Source of the DNA: Pseudomonadota bacterium
Lineage (GTDB): Bacteria; Pseudomonadota; Gammaproteobacteria; Xanthomonadales; Xanthomonadaceae
Direction of reading: 5' to 3'
Assembly (NCBI GenBank): GCA_023390905.1
Contig: JAEWBY010000011.1
Coordinates: 1-64,000 of the forward strand
DNA: 64,000 nt
Part shown: positions 25,166-33,489 of the stretch, piece by piece
Numbering within the stretch: the first letter of the stretch is position 1
Layout: every line of letters starts with the position of its first letter
Notes under the pieces: model-generated
The model's input: the letters and a program-made list of their open reading frames with translations, nothing else
Databases searched by the model: none
Told to the model about the DNA's origin: nothing
Program-made: the position numbers and the translations under genes

Positions 25166-26440
25166 ATGAACACGCCCACACGCACGCTGGACCAGTGGCT
25201 CGCGTACATCGAGCGCCAGCATCCGCGCGCGATCGAGATGGGGCTGGAGCGCGTGCGTGAAGTCGCCGCACGCCTGGGCCTCGGCAGGCCCGCCGCGCAG
25301 GTGATCACCGTGGGCGGCACGAACGGCAAGGGATCGACCGTCGCATTCATCGAATCGATCGCGCGCACGGCGGGCTGGCGCACCGGTGCATACACTTCAC
25401 CGCATCTGCTGCGTTACAACGAGCGCGTGCGCATCGATGGCGACGAAGCCGAGGATGCCGCGCTGTCGGAGGCATTCGCGGCGGTCGAACAGGCACGCGG
25501 CGAAACGGCGCTGACGTATTTCGAATTCGGCACGCTGGCCGCGCTGTGGCTGTTCGAGCGCGCGCAACTGGATCTGGCGATCCTCGAAGTCGGGCTCGGC
25601 GGGCGGCTGGATGCGGTGAACATCGTCGATCCGGACGTGGCCGTGATCACGACCGTCGATATCGACCACACCGACTGGCTCGGCCCCGATCGCGAAAGCA
25701 TCGGAGCGGAAAAAGCCGGCATCGCGCGCGCGTGGAAGCCGCTGGTGCTGGGCGAGATCGATTCGCCCTCCAGCGTGCTGCGCCATGCCTATGCGATCGG
25801 TGCGAACGCGCTGCGGCTGGGCAGCGATTTCTTCCAGGACGACATCGACGCGCAGCACTGGCGCTGGCGCGAAGTCGGCGCCGAACTGGTATTGCCGAAT
25901 CCGCCGCTCGCCGCGCCCGTGCAGCGACACAATGCCGCTGCCGCGATCGCCGCGCTGCGCGCGCTGGAAACCGCACCGCCGGATGAGGCGTTCGCGCCCG
26001 GCATCGCCGCCGCTCGCCTGCCGGGACGGTTGCAGCCGTTCATGCGCGAGGGCGTCGAAATCGTCGTGGATGTCGGGCACAACCCGCAGGCCGCGCGCGA
26101 ACTGGCCGCATGGTTGCGCGCGCAGGCGCACATGCCCACGCAGATCGTGTTCGCTGCGCTGGCCGACAAGGATGCGGTGAATGTCGTGGCCGCATTCGAC
26201 GGTCTTGCGGCGCATTGGCGGCTGGCGGGACTGGAACCGCAGAGCGCGCGCGGGCAGAGCGCCGATGCGCTCGCGGCGCGGCTGGTCCGCACACCTGCCG
26301 CTGGCGCATCGCGCCATGACACCGTCGAACAGGCGCTGGCGCATGCGCTCGGTCATGCCGAGCCGGGCTCACGGATCCTGGTGTTCGGTTCGTTCCACAC
26401 CGCTGCCGAAGCGCTGCGCTGGCTGCGTTCATCGGATTGA
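25166..26440 (+). CDS. folC: Bifunctional tetrahydrofolate/dihydrofolate synthase
   Basis: A 424-residue Mur-ligase-family enzyme that adds glutamate to dihydropteroate and tetrahydrofolate. The P-loop is VGGTNGKGSTVAF at about residues 48-60, followed by TSPHLLRYNERVRIDG and VGLGGRLDAVNIVDPDVAVITTVDIDHTDWLG. The C-terminal domain holds VEIVVDVGHNPQAARELA and VFGSFHTAAEALRWL. It heads the folC-SPOR-cvpA-purF cluster found in many gammaproteobacteria. Confidence 0.95.
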   Translation: MNTPTRTLDQWLAYIERQHPRAIEMGLERVREVAARLGLGRPAAQVITVGGTNGKGSTVAFIESIARTAGWRTGAYTSPHLLRYNERVRIDGDEAEDAALSEAFAAVEQARGETALTYFEFGTLAALWLFERAQLDLAILEVGLGGRLDAVNIVDPDVAVITTVDIDHTDWLGPDRESIGAEKAGIARAWKPLVLGEIDSPSSVLRHAYAIGANALRLGSDFFQDDIDAQHWRWREVGAELVLPNPPLAAPVQRHNAAAAIAALRALETAPPDEAFAPGIAAARLPGRLQPFMREGVEIVVDVGHNPQAARELAAWLRAQAHMPTQIVFAALADKDAVNVVAAFDGLAAHWRLAGLEPQSARGQSADALAARLVRTPAAGASRHDTVEQALAHALGHAEPGSRILVFGSFHTAAEALRWLRSSD

Positions 26441-26463
26441 CGGATACCGCGCAGGCGCATCCG

Positions 26464-26469
26464 TATAAT
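26464..26469 (+). promoter_or_regulatory. Perfect TATAAT -10 element before the SPOR gene
   Basis: TATAAT lies 36 bp before the SPOR-protein ATG in a GC-rich setting. A TTGACG at 26437 is 21 bp away, which is too far for a normal -35, so an extended or weak -35 must serve if the promoter is real. Confidence 0.45.
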
Positions 26470-26504
26470 CGCCACGGCACTCCGCCGCTCGTATCTGGGT
26501 ACTG

Positions 26505-27572
26505 ATGGATACCGCTCTGAAGCAGCGCCTGATTGGCGCAATCGTTCTGGTCGCGCTGGCCGTCATCTTCCTGCCGATGCTGGTCAAGGGCCCCGCGCCG
26601 GACAGCGGCGTGTCGGACATTCCACTGAAAGTGCCCGATGCACCGGCCGGCCAATACGAAACCCGCGAACTGCCGCTGGTGACACCGGGTGATGCACCGG
26701 CCAATGGCGCGGTGGGGCTGTCCACGCCGGCGCCATCGAGCGATGCGGCTGCACCCGCCGACACACGCCTGATGCCGGCGGCGACCGCCGGAGGCCATTA
26801 CGCGGTCAGCTTCGGCGCGTATGCCAGCGCGTCCGATGCCGACGCGGTGATCGCGCGCCTGCGCCAGGCCAACCTGCCGGGCTACAGCGAACCGACCACG
26901 ATCAACGGTCGCCCGGCGTTCCGCGTGCGCATCGGTCCATACGCCGATCAGGCCACCGCCGAAGCGATGCGCCTGGAAGCGGTGAAGGTGCGCAGCGACG
27001 TCAAGGCGCAGGTGGTCGTGCTCGATGCCGGCGCCGACGCCGCGACACCCGCCGCAAGCACCGCCGCCGCCACGACCACGCCCACGCCCACGCCGTCGGT
27101 CGCGCAGGCGGCGACCACGGCGCCTGCCGTCACCACGCAAACCCTTCCGCCGGAACCCGCCCGTCCCGCCACGCAAACGTCCGCGACAGCGACCACGCCG
27201 GCCAGACCCGCATCGACCCCGCCCGCGGCGACCACCGCAGCGACCACGACCAGGCCCGCTGCACCGGCGCCTCGACCGGCCGCGCCCGCCCCGGCCGTCG
27301 AAAAGCCGGCCGAAGTGCAGAAGCCAGCCGCCGCCGACGTCGGTTATGCGGTGCAACTGGGCGCGTTCTCCAATGCGGCCGACGCCAATGCATTGCGTGA
27401 TCGCGTGCGCGCGGGCGGTTACAGCGCATTCGTCGAACAGGTCCGCACCGACAAGGGCACGCTGAGCCGCGTGCGCGTCGGCCCGGTCGCCAACCGTGCC
27501 GAAGCCGACCAGCTCAAGGCGCAGATCGCCTCGAAGTTCGGCATCAGCGGCATGGTGCGTCCGCATCCGTGA
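26505..27572 (+). CDS. SPOR domain-containing membrane protein (DedD-like)
   Basis: A 355-residue inner membrane protein. A short cytoplasmic start (MDTALKQRLIGA) is followed by one membrane helix (IVLVALAVIFLPMLV). The periplasmic part has two SPOR-like repeats: HYAVSFGAYASASDADAVIARLRQA (about 98-170) and the canonical one YAVQLGAFSNAADANALRDRVRAGG (about 280-355). A low-complexity Thr/Ala/Pro linker joins them. SPOR domains bind denuded septal peptidoglycan, so a cell-division role is likely. E. coli DedD has a single SPOR domain; the upstream copy here is extra. It sits between folC and cvpA as dedD does in E. coli. Confidence 0.88.
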   Translation: MDTALKQRLIGAIVLVALAVIFLPMLVKGPAPDSGVSDIPLKVPDAPAGQYETRELPLVTPGDAPANGAVGLSTPAPSSDAAAPADTRLMPAATAGGHYAVSFGAYASASDADAVIARLRQANLPGYSEPTTINGRPAFRVRIGPYADQATAEAMRLEAVKVRSDVKAQVVVLDAGADAATPAASTAAATTTPTPTPSVAQAATTAPAVTTQTLPPEPARPATQTSATATTPARPASTPPAATTAATTTRPAAPAPRPAAPAPAVEKPAEVQKPAAADVGYAVQLGAFSNAADANALRDRVRAGGYSAFVEQVRTDKGTLSRVRVGPVANRAEADQLKAQIASKFGISGMVRPHP

Positions 27573-27584
27573 TGCGCTGAACGG

Positions 27585-28187
27585 ATGACGATGATCGACG
27601 TCGTGCTGGCCGCCGTGATCGGCGTGTCAGCCCTGTTCGGCGTGATGCGCGGTTTCATCGGCGCGCTGGCCTCGTTGCTGGCGTGGGTGCTGGCGAGCTG
27701 GGCCGCATTCCGCTATGGCGCGGTCGTCGCCGGTTGGCTCGCCGAAGGCGGCACGCCCGACGCCACCGAGCTCTTCGGTGGGTATGCGCTGTGCTTCATC
27801 GGCGTGATGATCATCGTCGGCCTGATCGGCTGGATCGTGCGCACGCTGGTGAAAGCCATCGGCCTGTCCGGCGTCGATCGCGCGCTGGGCCTGGCGCTGG
27901 GCATTGTGCGCGGCGCGCTCGTGGCCTGCGTGATGGTGCTGCTGCTGGGCTTCACCCGGATGCCGCATCAGCCCGCCTGGCGGCAGTCGCAGCTGGTGCC
28001 GCTGTTCCAGCCGGGCGCGCAGTGGCTGAGCCGTTGGCTGCCGGAATGGACCGTATCGGAACTGGATTTTGGAAACGGCCCCGCCGCAGGCGATAATGAC
28101 GCTTCGCCCGGACTGCCCGCACCGCTGGAAGAATCCAGCCGGACGCCCGCGCCCGAACCGGCGCCAGTCCCGCCCGCCCCGAACTGA
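27585..28187 (+). CDS. cvpA: CvpA family inner membrane protein
   Basis: A 200-residue protein with four predicted membrane helices. It begins MIDVVLAAVIGVSALFGVMRGFIGALASLLAWVLA-like sequence and includes DRALGLALGIVRGALVACVMVLLLGFTRMP, typical of CvpA. In E. coli it is needed for colicin V production and bile tolerance and lies directly before purF, as here. The C-terminal tail is Pro/Glu-rich and variable. It follows the SPOR gene by 12 bp. Confidence 0.9.
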   Translation: MTMIDVVLAAVIGVSALFGVMRGFIGALASLLAWVLASWAAFRYGAVVAGWLAEGGTPDATELFGGYALCFIGVMIIVGLIGWIVRTLVKAIGLSGVDRALGLALGIVRGALVACVMVLLLGFTRMPHQPAWRQSQLVPLFQPGAQWLSRWLPEWTVSELDFGNGPAAGDNDASPGLPAPLEESSRTPAPEPAPVPPAPN

Positions 28188-28208
28188 TCCACCCGGAGAA
28201 CACCCCTC

Positions 28209-29678
28209 ATGTGCGGCATCGTCGGCATCGTCGGCAACCAGAATGTGGCCGGCCAGCTTTATGACGGGCTGACCGTCCTCCAGCACCGGGGCCAGGACGC
28301 CGCCGGCATCGCCACGGCCGATGGCACGCGTCTGCGCGTGCACAAGGACAACGGCCTGGTGCGCGATGTCTTCAACGCCAAGGCGATGAGCGTGCTGGAA
28401 GGCCACGTCGGCATCGCCCACTGCCGTTATCCGACCGCCGGCTCGGAAGGCATGGATGAAGCACAGCCGTTCTACGTCAATTCGCCCTACGGCATCGCGC
28501 TGGCGCACAACGGCAACCTGATCAACACCGATGCGCTGCGGCAGGAAGTATTCGCCCAGGATCGCCGCAACATCAACACCGAATCCGACAGCGAAGTGCT
28601 GCTCAACGTGTTCGCGCACGAACTGGACCTGCAGCGTGCGCTGACGCCGGAAGCGGCCATCCGCGCGGTGGCCGGCGTGCACCGTCGCGTGCGCGGCGGC
28701 TATGCAGTGGTCAGCGTGGTGCTGGGGCTGGGCCTGGTCGCGTTCCGCGATCCTAACGGCATCCGTCCGCTGGTGCTGGGCAAGCGCGAGCACAACGAAG
28801 GCACCGAGTACATCGTCGCTTCCGAATCGGCCGCGCTCGACATCCTCGGGTTCCAGCGCATGCGCGACGTGCAGCCGGGCGAAGCGCTGGTCATCACCGG
28901 AGGCGGCGAGATGTTCTCCGAAGTGGTCACCGCGCCGGGACAGCACGCCCCCTGCATTTTCGAATACGTGTATTTCGCGCGCCCGGATTCGATGATCGAC
29001 AACGTCTCCGTGCACAAAGCGCGCATGCGCATGGGCATGAAGCTGGGCGAGAAGATCCTGCGCCTGCGCCCGGATCACGATATCGACACGATCATCCCGA
29101 TTCCCGACACCTCGCGCGATGCGGCGCTGGAAATCTCCAACGTGCTCGGCGTGAAGTACCGCGAAGGCTTCATCAAGAACCGCTACGTCGGCCGCACCTT
29201 CATCATGCCCGGCCAGAGCGAGCGGGTGAAATCGGTGCGCCGCAAGCTCAATCCGATCCACCTGGAATTCCGCAACCGCGTCGTGCTGCTGGTCGATGAC
29301 TCGATCGTGCGCGGCACCACCTCGCAGCAGATCGTGCAGATGGCCCGCGATGCCGGCGCGCGCAAGGTCTATCTGGCTTCGGCCGCGCCGCCGGTGCGCC
29401 ACCCGAACATCTACGGCATCGACATGCCGGCGGTGGACGAACTGGTCGCGCATGGCCGCACGGTGGAGGAAATCGAAAAGCTGCTCGGCTGCGACTGGCT
29501 GATCTACCAGGACCTGGAGGATCTCGAAGCGGCCGTGCGCGAGGGCAATCCGCAGATCACGCGGTTCGATTCTTCCTGCTTCGACGGCCACTACGTGACC
29601 GGCATCGAGCCGGGCTATTTCGAACGCATCGAGCAGATGCGCTCGGACGAGGCCAAGCACAAGCGGCGTGCGTCCTAG
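28209..29678 (+). CDS. purF: Amidophosphoribosyltransferase
   Basis: A 489-residue Ntn-type glutamine amidotransferase that makes phosphoribosylamine, the first step of purine synthesis. Cys2 (MCGIVGIVGN) is the glutaminase nucleophile. The phosphoribosyltransferase domain carries the PRPP loop VVLLVDDSIVRGTTSQQIV. Conserved blocks RGQDAAGIAT, YVYFARPDS and PIPDTSRDAA are present. It follows cvpA by 21 bp and is the last gene of the cluster. A heptamer array begins five bases after its stop. Confidence 0.96.
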   Translation: MCGIVGIVGNQNVAGQLYDGLTVLQHRGQDAAGIATADGTRLRVHKDNGLVRDVFNAKAMSVLEGHVGIAHCRYPTAGSEGMDEAQPFYVNSPYGIALAHNGNLINTDALRQEVFAQDRRNINTESDSEVLLNVFAHELDLQRALTPEAAIRAVAGVHRRVRGGYAVVSVVLGLGLVAFRDPNGIRPLVLGKREHNEGTEYIVASESAALDILGFQRMRDVQPGEALVITGGGEMFSEVVTAPGQHAPCIFEYVYFARPDSMIDNVSVHKARMRMGMKLGEKILRLRPDHDIDTIIPIPDTSRDAALEISNVLGVKYREGFIKNRYVGRTFIMPGQSERVKSVRRKLNPIHLEFRNRVVLLVDDSIVRGTTSQQIVQMARDAGARKVYLASAAPPVRHPNIYGIDMPAVDELVAHGRTVEEIEKLLGCDWLIYQDLEDLEAAVREGNPQITRFDSSCFDGHYVTGIEPGYFERIEQMRSDEAKHKRRAS

Positions 29679-29682
29679 GAGC

Positions 29683-29710
29683 GGGATCCGGGATTCGGCA
29701 ATCCGGAGTC
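29683..29710 (+). repeat. Heptamer repeat array C (four units)
   Basis: GGGATCC, GGGATTC, GGCAATC and CGGAGTC follow one another in register just after the purF stop. A lone CGGATTCCG further on may be the remnant of an opposing copy. Confidence 0.65.
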
Positions 29711-29732
29711 GTGAAGGGCGCGGATTCCGTCA

Positions 29733-30560
29733 ATGCCTGACGCAGCCATGAGCCGGCCAGCACTTTCCGTTTTCGATGCCGCGCGCGCGTGCCTGGATGC
29801 GGCGGACGTCGATAAAAAAATCGCGCTGACGCAGGCGCATGCGGCGGCGTTCGCGCGTGGCGAGTTGCCGATCGATCCCGACGCGCCCGCGCCCGAACCG
29901 ATCCGCATGCCCGGGCGTCCGCCGCGTCCCCGTCTGGTGCATCCGCGCGATCTGCCGCGCCGCAGCTTCGGCAGCGTGCGGGGTAGGGCGGCCTTCATCC
30001 ACGCCATCGCGCACATCGAACTCAATGCGATCGATCTGGGCTGGGACGCGGTGTACCGTTTCCGCCGCCTGCCCGATGCCTTCTACGCGGACTGGGTCAA
30101 GGTGGCCGAGGACGAGTCGCGGCACTTCGTGCTGCTGCGTGATCGCCTGCGCGAGCTGGGCCATGACTACGGCGATTTCGATGCGCACAACGGCCTGTGG
30201 GAAATGACCGAGAAGACCGCGCACGACGGACTGGCGCGGATGGCGCTCGTGCCGCGCGTGCTGGAAGCACGGGGACTCGATGTCACTCCGGGCATGATTC
30301 TCAAGCTGCGCGAACTCGGCGACGACGCCACCGCCGGCATCCTGGAGATCATCCTCGATGAGGAGATCGCGCATGTGGCGGCCGGCTCGCGCTGGTACCA
30401 CTGGCACTGCGAACGCGCCGGCATCGACGCGCGGAAGCGCTTCCGCGAACTGCTGAAGGAATATGCGGGCGGCTACCTGCACGGACCGTTCAACCTGCAG
30501 GCGCGTCTGCTCGCGGGTTTCGACGAGGACGAACTGCTCGCGCTGCAGGAACAGGCCTGA
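29733..30560 (+). CDS. DUF455-family ferritin-like protein
   Basis: A 275-residue protein with a ferritin-like four-helix bundle. Likely di-iron ligands are in AHIELNAIDLGWD (Glu/His), VAEDESRHFVLL (E..H) and LDEEIAHVAAGSRW (EE..H), spaced as in DUF455 proteins. These were long annotated as uncharacterised; oxygen-dependent hydroxylase or desaturase-like activity is a guess. The start may also be ATG 29748 (MSRPALSVFDAA). It is convergent with lpxH, eight bases apart. Confidence 0.82.
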   Translation: MPDAAMSRPALSVFDAARACLDAADVDKKIALTQAHAAAFARGELPIDPDAPAPEPIRMPGRPPRPRLVHPRDLPRRSFGSVRGRAAFIHAIAHIELNAIDLGWDAVYRFRRLPDAFYADWVKVAEDESRHFVLLRDRLRELGHDYGDFDAHNGLWEMTEKTAHDGLARMALVPRVLEARGLDVTPGMILKLRELGDDATAGILEIILDEEIAHVAAGSRWYHWHCERAGIDARKRFRELLKEYAGGYLHGPFNLQARLLAGFDEDELLALQEQA

Positions 30561-30568
30561 GCCGAGCC

Positions 30569-31309
30569 TCAGTCCAGCGCCTGCAACTCCATCCTGCCGG
30601 CCTCCACGCGCAGCACCGATCCCTGTTCGTACCAGTCGCCGAGCACGATGCGGCGGCAGGCATGGCCGTCCACGCGCAGCTCATGGATGGCGGGCCGATG
30701 GGTGTGCCCGTGGATCAGGGTGTCGATGCCGAAGCGGGTGAAGGTCGCCTGCACCGTGGCCGGTGAAACGTCGGTGACCACTTCGAACTGCGCACGGTCG
30801 CTGCCGATCATCGCCTGTTGCCGCGCCTGGCTGGCCGCACGCGCCTGCGCCGCGAACGCCAGCCGCGCCGCGAGCGGTTGCGCCAGGAACTGCGCCTGCC
30901 AAGCCGGATTGCGCGTCTGCGCGCGGAACGCCTGGTACGCCGTGTCATCGGTGCACAGCAGATCGCCGTGCATCAGCAGCACCGGGGTGCCGTAGAGCAT
31001 GATGACGGCGGGATCGGGCAGGATGCGCATGCCGGCGCGATGCGCGAACGCATCGCCGAGCAGGAAATCGCGGTTGCCGCGAATGAAATACACCGGCACG
31101 CCCAGCTCCACGACTTCGCGCACGCGCGCGGCCACGTAGGCGCCGGCCTCGGACGGATCGTCATCACCGACCCACGCCTCGAACAGATCGCCCAGCACGT
31201 AGATGGCCTCGGCCTGCCGGCCCTCGCGGTGCATGAACGCGCCGAACAATTCGGTGATCGCCGGACGCTCGGCGTCCAGGTGCAGGTCGGAGATGAAGAG
31301 CGTGGTCAT
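30569..31309 (-). CDS. lpxH: UDP-2,3-diacylglucosamine diphosphatase
   Basis: A 246-residue calcineurin-like metallophosphoesterase. It cleaves UDP-2,3-diacylglucosamine to lipid X in lipid A synthesis at the inner membrane. Metal ligands are visible in FISDLHLDAERP, GDLFEAWVGDDD, FIRGNRDFLLG, MHGDLLCTDD and HGHTHRPAIH. ATG 31309 is chosen because it gives MTTLFISDLHLD; the same frame is open far upstream. It is divergent from gltX, which has a TAAAAT that might serve as -10 near 31447. Confidence 0.95.
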   Translation of the reverse strand: MTTLFISDLHLDAERPAITELFGAFMHREGRQAEAIYVLGDLFEAWVGDDDPSEAGAYVAARVREVVELGVPVYFIRGNRDFLLGDAFAHRAGMRILPDPAVIMLYGTPVLLMHGDLLCTDDTAYQAFRAQTRNPAWQAQFLAQPLAARLAFAAQARAASQARQQAMIGSDRAQFEVVTDVSPATVQATFTRFGIDTLIHGHTHRPAIHELRVDGHACRRIVLGDWYEQGSVLRVEAGRMELQALD

Positions 31310-31479
31310 GGCCGGATGATACGGGAGGCGGGCAGACGGGTCCCTTGTTCCCGCGTCGGAAGGCGGCCCGATGCGCCGGACGCGGGCGGTTGCCGTGCTA
31401 TCCCGCGTTTCCGTTGTCCTGCCCGCCGTGGACGCATCGGCCGGGCTAAAATCGCGTTTCCGTTCCAGAGCCATTCCAC

Positions 31480-32886
31480 ATGACCTGCCGCACCCGTTTC
31501 GCTCCCAGTCCCACCGGCTACCTGCACATCGGCGGCGCGCGCACCGCGCTGTACTGCTGGCTGGAGGCGCGTCATCGCGGCGGCGAGTTCATCCTGCGCA
31601 TCGAAGACACCGATCGCGAGCGCAGCACGCAGGCGGCGATCGACGCCATCCTCGAAGCCATGGACTGGCTCGGCCTGGACTACGACGAAGGCCCGATCTA
31701 CCAGACCCATCGCCTGGATCGCTACCGGGAAGTGGCCGAGCAACTGGTCGCGGCGGGCAAGGCCTACTACGCCTACGAAACCCGCGAAGAACTCGATGCC
31801 ATGCGCGAAGCGGCGATGGCCGCGAAGGAGAAGCCGCGCTATGACGGTCGCGCCCGCGATCTGGCGCTGCCGTTCCGCGAGGATCCCAATCGCGTCATCC
31901 GCTTCAGGAATCCGCTCGAAGGCAGCGTCGTGTTCGACGATCGCATCAAGGGCCGCATCGAGATCAGCAACAGCGAACTCGACGACATGGTGATCTTCCG
32001 TCCCGATGGCTATCCCACCTACAACTTCGCGGTCGTGGTGGATGACTGGGACATGGGCATCACCGATGTCATCCGTGGCGACGACCACATCAACAACACG
32101 CCGCGCCAGATCAACATCTACCAGGCGCTCGGCGTTGCGGTGCCGCGTTTCGCGCACATGCCGATGATCCTCGACGAGGAAGGCGCCAAGCTGTCCAAGC
32201 GCACCGGCGCGGCCGACGTGATGCAGTACAAGGCCGCCGGCTATCTGCCGCATGCGCTGATCAACTATCTGGCCCGGCTGGGCTGGTCGCATGGTGACCA
32301 GGAAATCTTCAGCCGCCAGGAACTGATCGATCTGTTCTCGGTGGAGGACGTCAACTCCAAGGCCGCGCGCCTGGACATGGCCAAGCTGGGCTGGGTGAAC
32401 CAGCACTATTTCAAGACCGATGATCCGCAGGCCATCGCACCGCATCTGGAATACCAGTTGCGCCTGCTCGACCTGGATCCGGCGCACGGCCCGCAACCGG
32501 CGGACGTGGTGGTGGCACTGCGTGATCGCGTGCAGACGCTGAAGGAAATGGCCGAACGCGCCGCGGTCTGGTATCTGCCGCTGGAACAGTACGACGAAGC
32601 GGCCGTCGCCAAGCACCTGACCGCCGCCGCGCAGGCGCCGCTGGCGCAGGCGCGCGCGCTGCTCGCGCAGGCGACCGAGTGGACGCTGGAATCGGTCTCC
32701 GCCGCGCTGCACGATGCGGCCACCGCGCTCGGAATCGGCATGGGCAAGGTCGCCCAGCCGTTGCGCGTGGCGATCACCGGCACGCAGGTCAGCCCGGACA
32801 TTTCGCAGACGGTGTATCTGGCCGGCCGCGAGGAGGCCTTGAAACGCATCGATGCCGCGCTTATCAAGACAGGAGCCGCCGGCTGA
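31480..32886 (+). CDS. gltX: Glutamyl-tRNA synthetase
   Basis: A 468-residue class I aminoacyl-tRNA synthetase. The HIGH motif is present as HIGGARTAL with RFAPSPTGYL before it, and the KMSKS motif as AKLSKRTGA. FILRIEDTDRERS and the C-terminal anticodon-binding helical domain complete the enzyme. Length matches discriminating GluRS. It is followed after 12 bp by zur, possibly as one transcript. Confidence 0.96.
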   Translation: MTCRTRFAPSPTGYLHIGGARTALYCWLEARHRGGEFILRIEDTDRERSTQAAIDAILEAMDWLGLDYDEGPIYQTHRLDRYREVAEQLVAAGKAYYAYETREELDAMREAAMAAKEKPRYDGRARDLALPFREDPNRVIRFRNPLEGSVVFDDRIKGRIEISNSELDDMVIFRPDGYPTYNFAVVVDDWDMGITDVIRGDDHINNTPRQINIYQALGVAVPRFAHMPMILDEEGAKLSKRTGAADVMQYKAAGYLPHALINYLARLGWSHGDQEIFSRQELIDLFSVEDVNSKAARLDMAKLGWVNQHYFKTDDPQAIAPHLEYQLRLLDLDPAHGPQPADVVVALRDRVQTLKEMAERAAVWYLPLEQYDEAAVAKHLTAAAQAPLAQARALLAQATEWTLESVSAALHDAATALGIGMGKVAQPLRVAITGTQVSPDISQTVYLAGREEALKRIDAALIKTGAAG

Positions 32887-32898
32887 CCGGAGCCCGTC

Positions 32899-33387
32899 AT
32901 GTCCCAGACCCACGCCTGCACCGATCCCAAGCACCACGTCAGTGACGCGCGCGCGTTCGTGCGCGCGGTCGAGCATGCCTGCCAGGAACGCGGCCTGCGG
33001 CTCACGCCCATCCGCGCGCGCGTGCTGGAGCTGATCGCCGATGCCGGCAAACCGGTGAAAGCCTACGATCTGCTCGAATGGGTGCGCGCCAGCAAGGGCG
33101 TGGGCGCGGACGCGCCGCCGACGGTGTACCGCGCGCTGGATTTCCTGATGGCCAACGGCTTCGTGCACAAGCTCGAATCGGTCAATGCCTTCGTGGCCTG
33201 CCATCATCCGAACAGTGCGCAGCATTCGGTGCCGTTCCTGATCTGCGATCGCTGCCACAGCGCGGTCGAACTGGAGGATCGCGAAGTCGTCAGCCAGCTC
33301 GAACAGCGCGCCAAGGCGCTCGGTTTCCGGCCGCAGGCGCAGACGCTGGAAGTGCACGGGTTGTGCAGCCGCTGCGCGGAGAACTGA
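32899..33387 (+). CDS. zur: Zinc uptake regulator (Fur family)
   Basis: A 162-residue Fur-family repressor. The N-terminal winged helix (RGLRLTPIRARVLELIADAGKPVKAYDLLEWV, about 35-95) includes the recognition region PPTVYRALDFLMANGFVHKLES. The structural zinc site is built from CDRCH and CSRC. The segment AFVACHHPNSAQHSVPFLICDRC is typical of Zur rather than Fur. It represses zinc uptake genes when zinc is sufficient. The convergent TonB receptor gene and the Zur-box-like operator 2.3 kb away are probable targets. Confidence 0.9.
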   Translation: MSQTHACTDPKHHVSDARAFVRAVEHACQERGLRLTPIRARVLELIADAGKPVKAYDLLEWVRASKGVGADAPPTVYRALDFLMANGFVHKLESVNAFVACHHPNSAQHSVPFLICDRCHSAVELEDREVVSQLEQRAKALGFRPQAQTLEVHGLCSRCAEN

Positions 33388-33442
33388 AGACGGCTCGCGG
33401 CGTGCCGCGCACCCCGTCACAGCGATGGCCACGCACAGGAAC

Positions 33443-33472
33443 GGCCGCCGGTGGCACCACCGGCGGCCTTTC
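33443..33472. terminator. Bidirectional hairpin between zur and the TonB receptor gene
   Basis: A perfect inverted repeat, GGCCGCCGGTGG and CCACCGGCGGCC, with two bases between them is followed by TTTC. It lies between convergent genes and can serve either strand, although the T-tract is short. Confidence 0.65.
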
Positions 33473-33489
33473 AATCTTTGCAACGTCGA

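Noticed and set aside
26437..26469. Complete sigma-70 promoter TTGACG/TATAAT before the SPOR gene
   Set aside because: The spacing is 21 bp, too long for a standard promoter, so only the -10 element is listed.
27627..29660. 677-codon open frame antisense to cvpA and purF
   Set aside because: The sense strand encodes unmistakable CvpA and PurF; the antisense product is compositionally biased and unrelated to any family I know.
31306..33483. 725-codon open frame antisense to gltX and zur
   Set aside because: It is a mirror of gltX and zur, with no recognisable domain.
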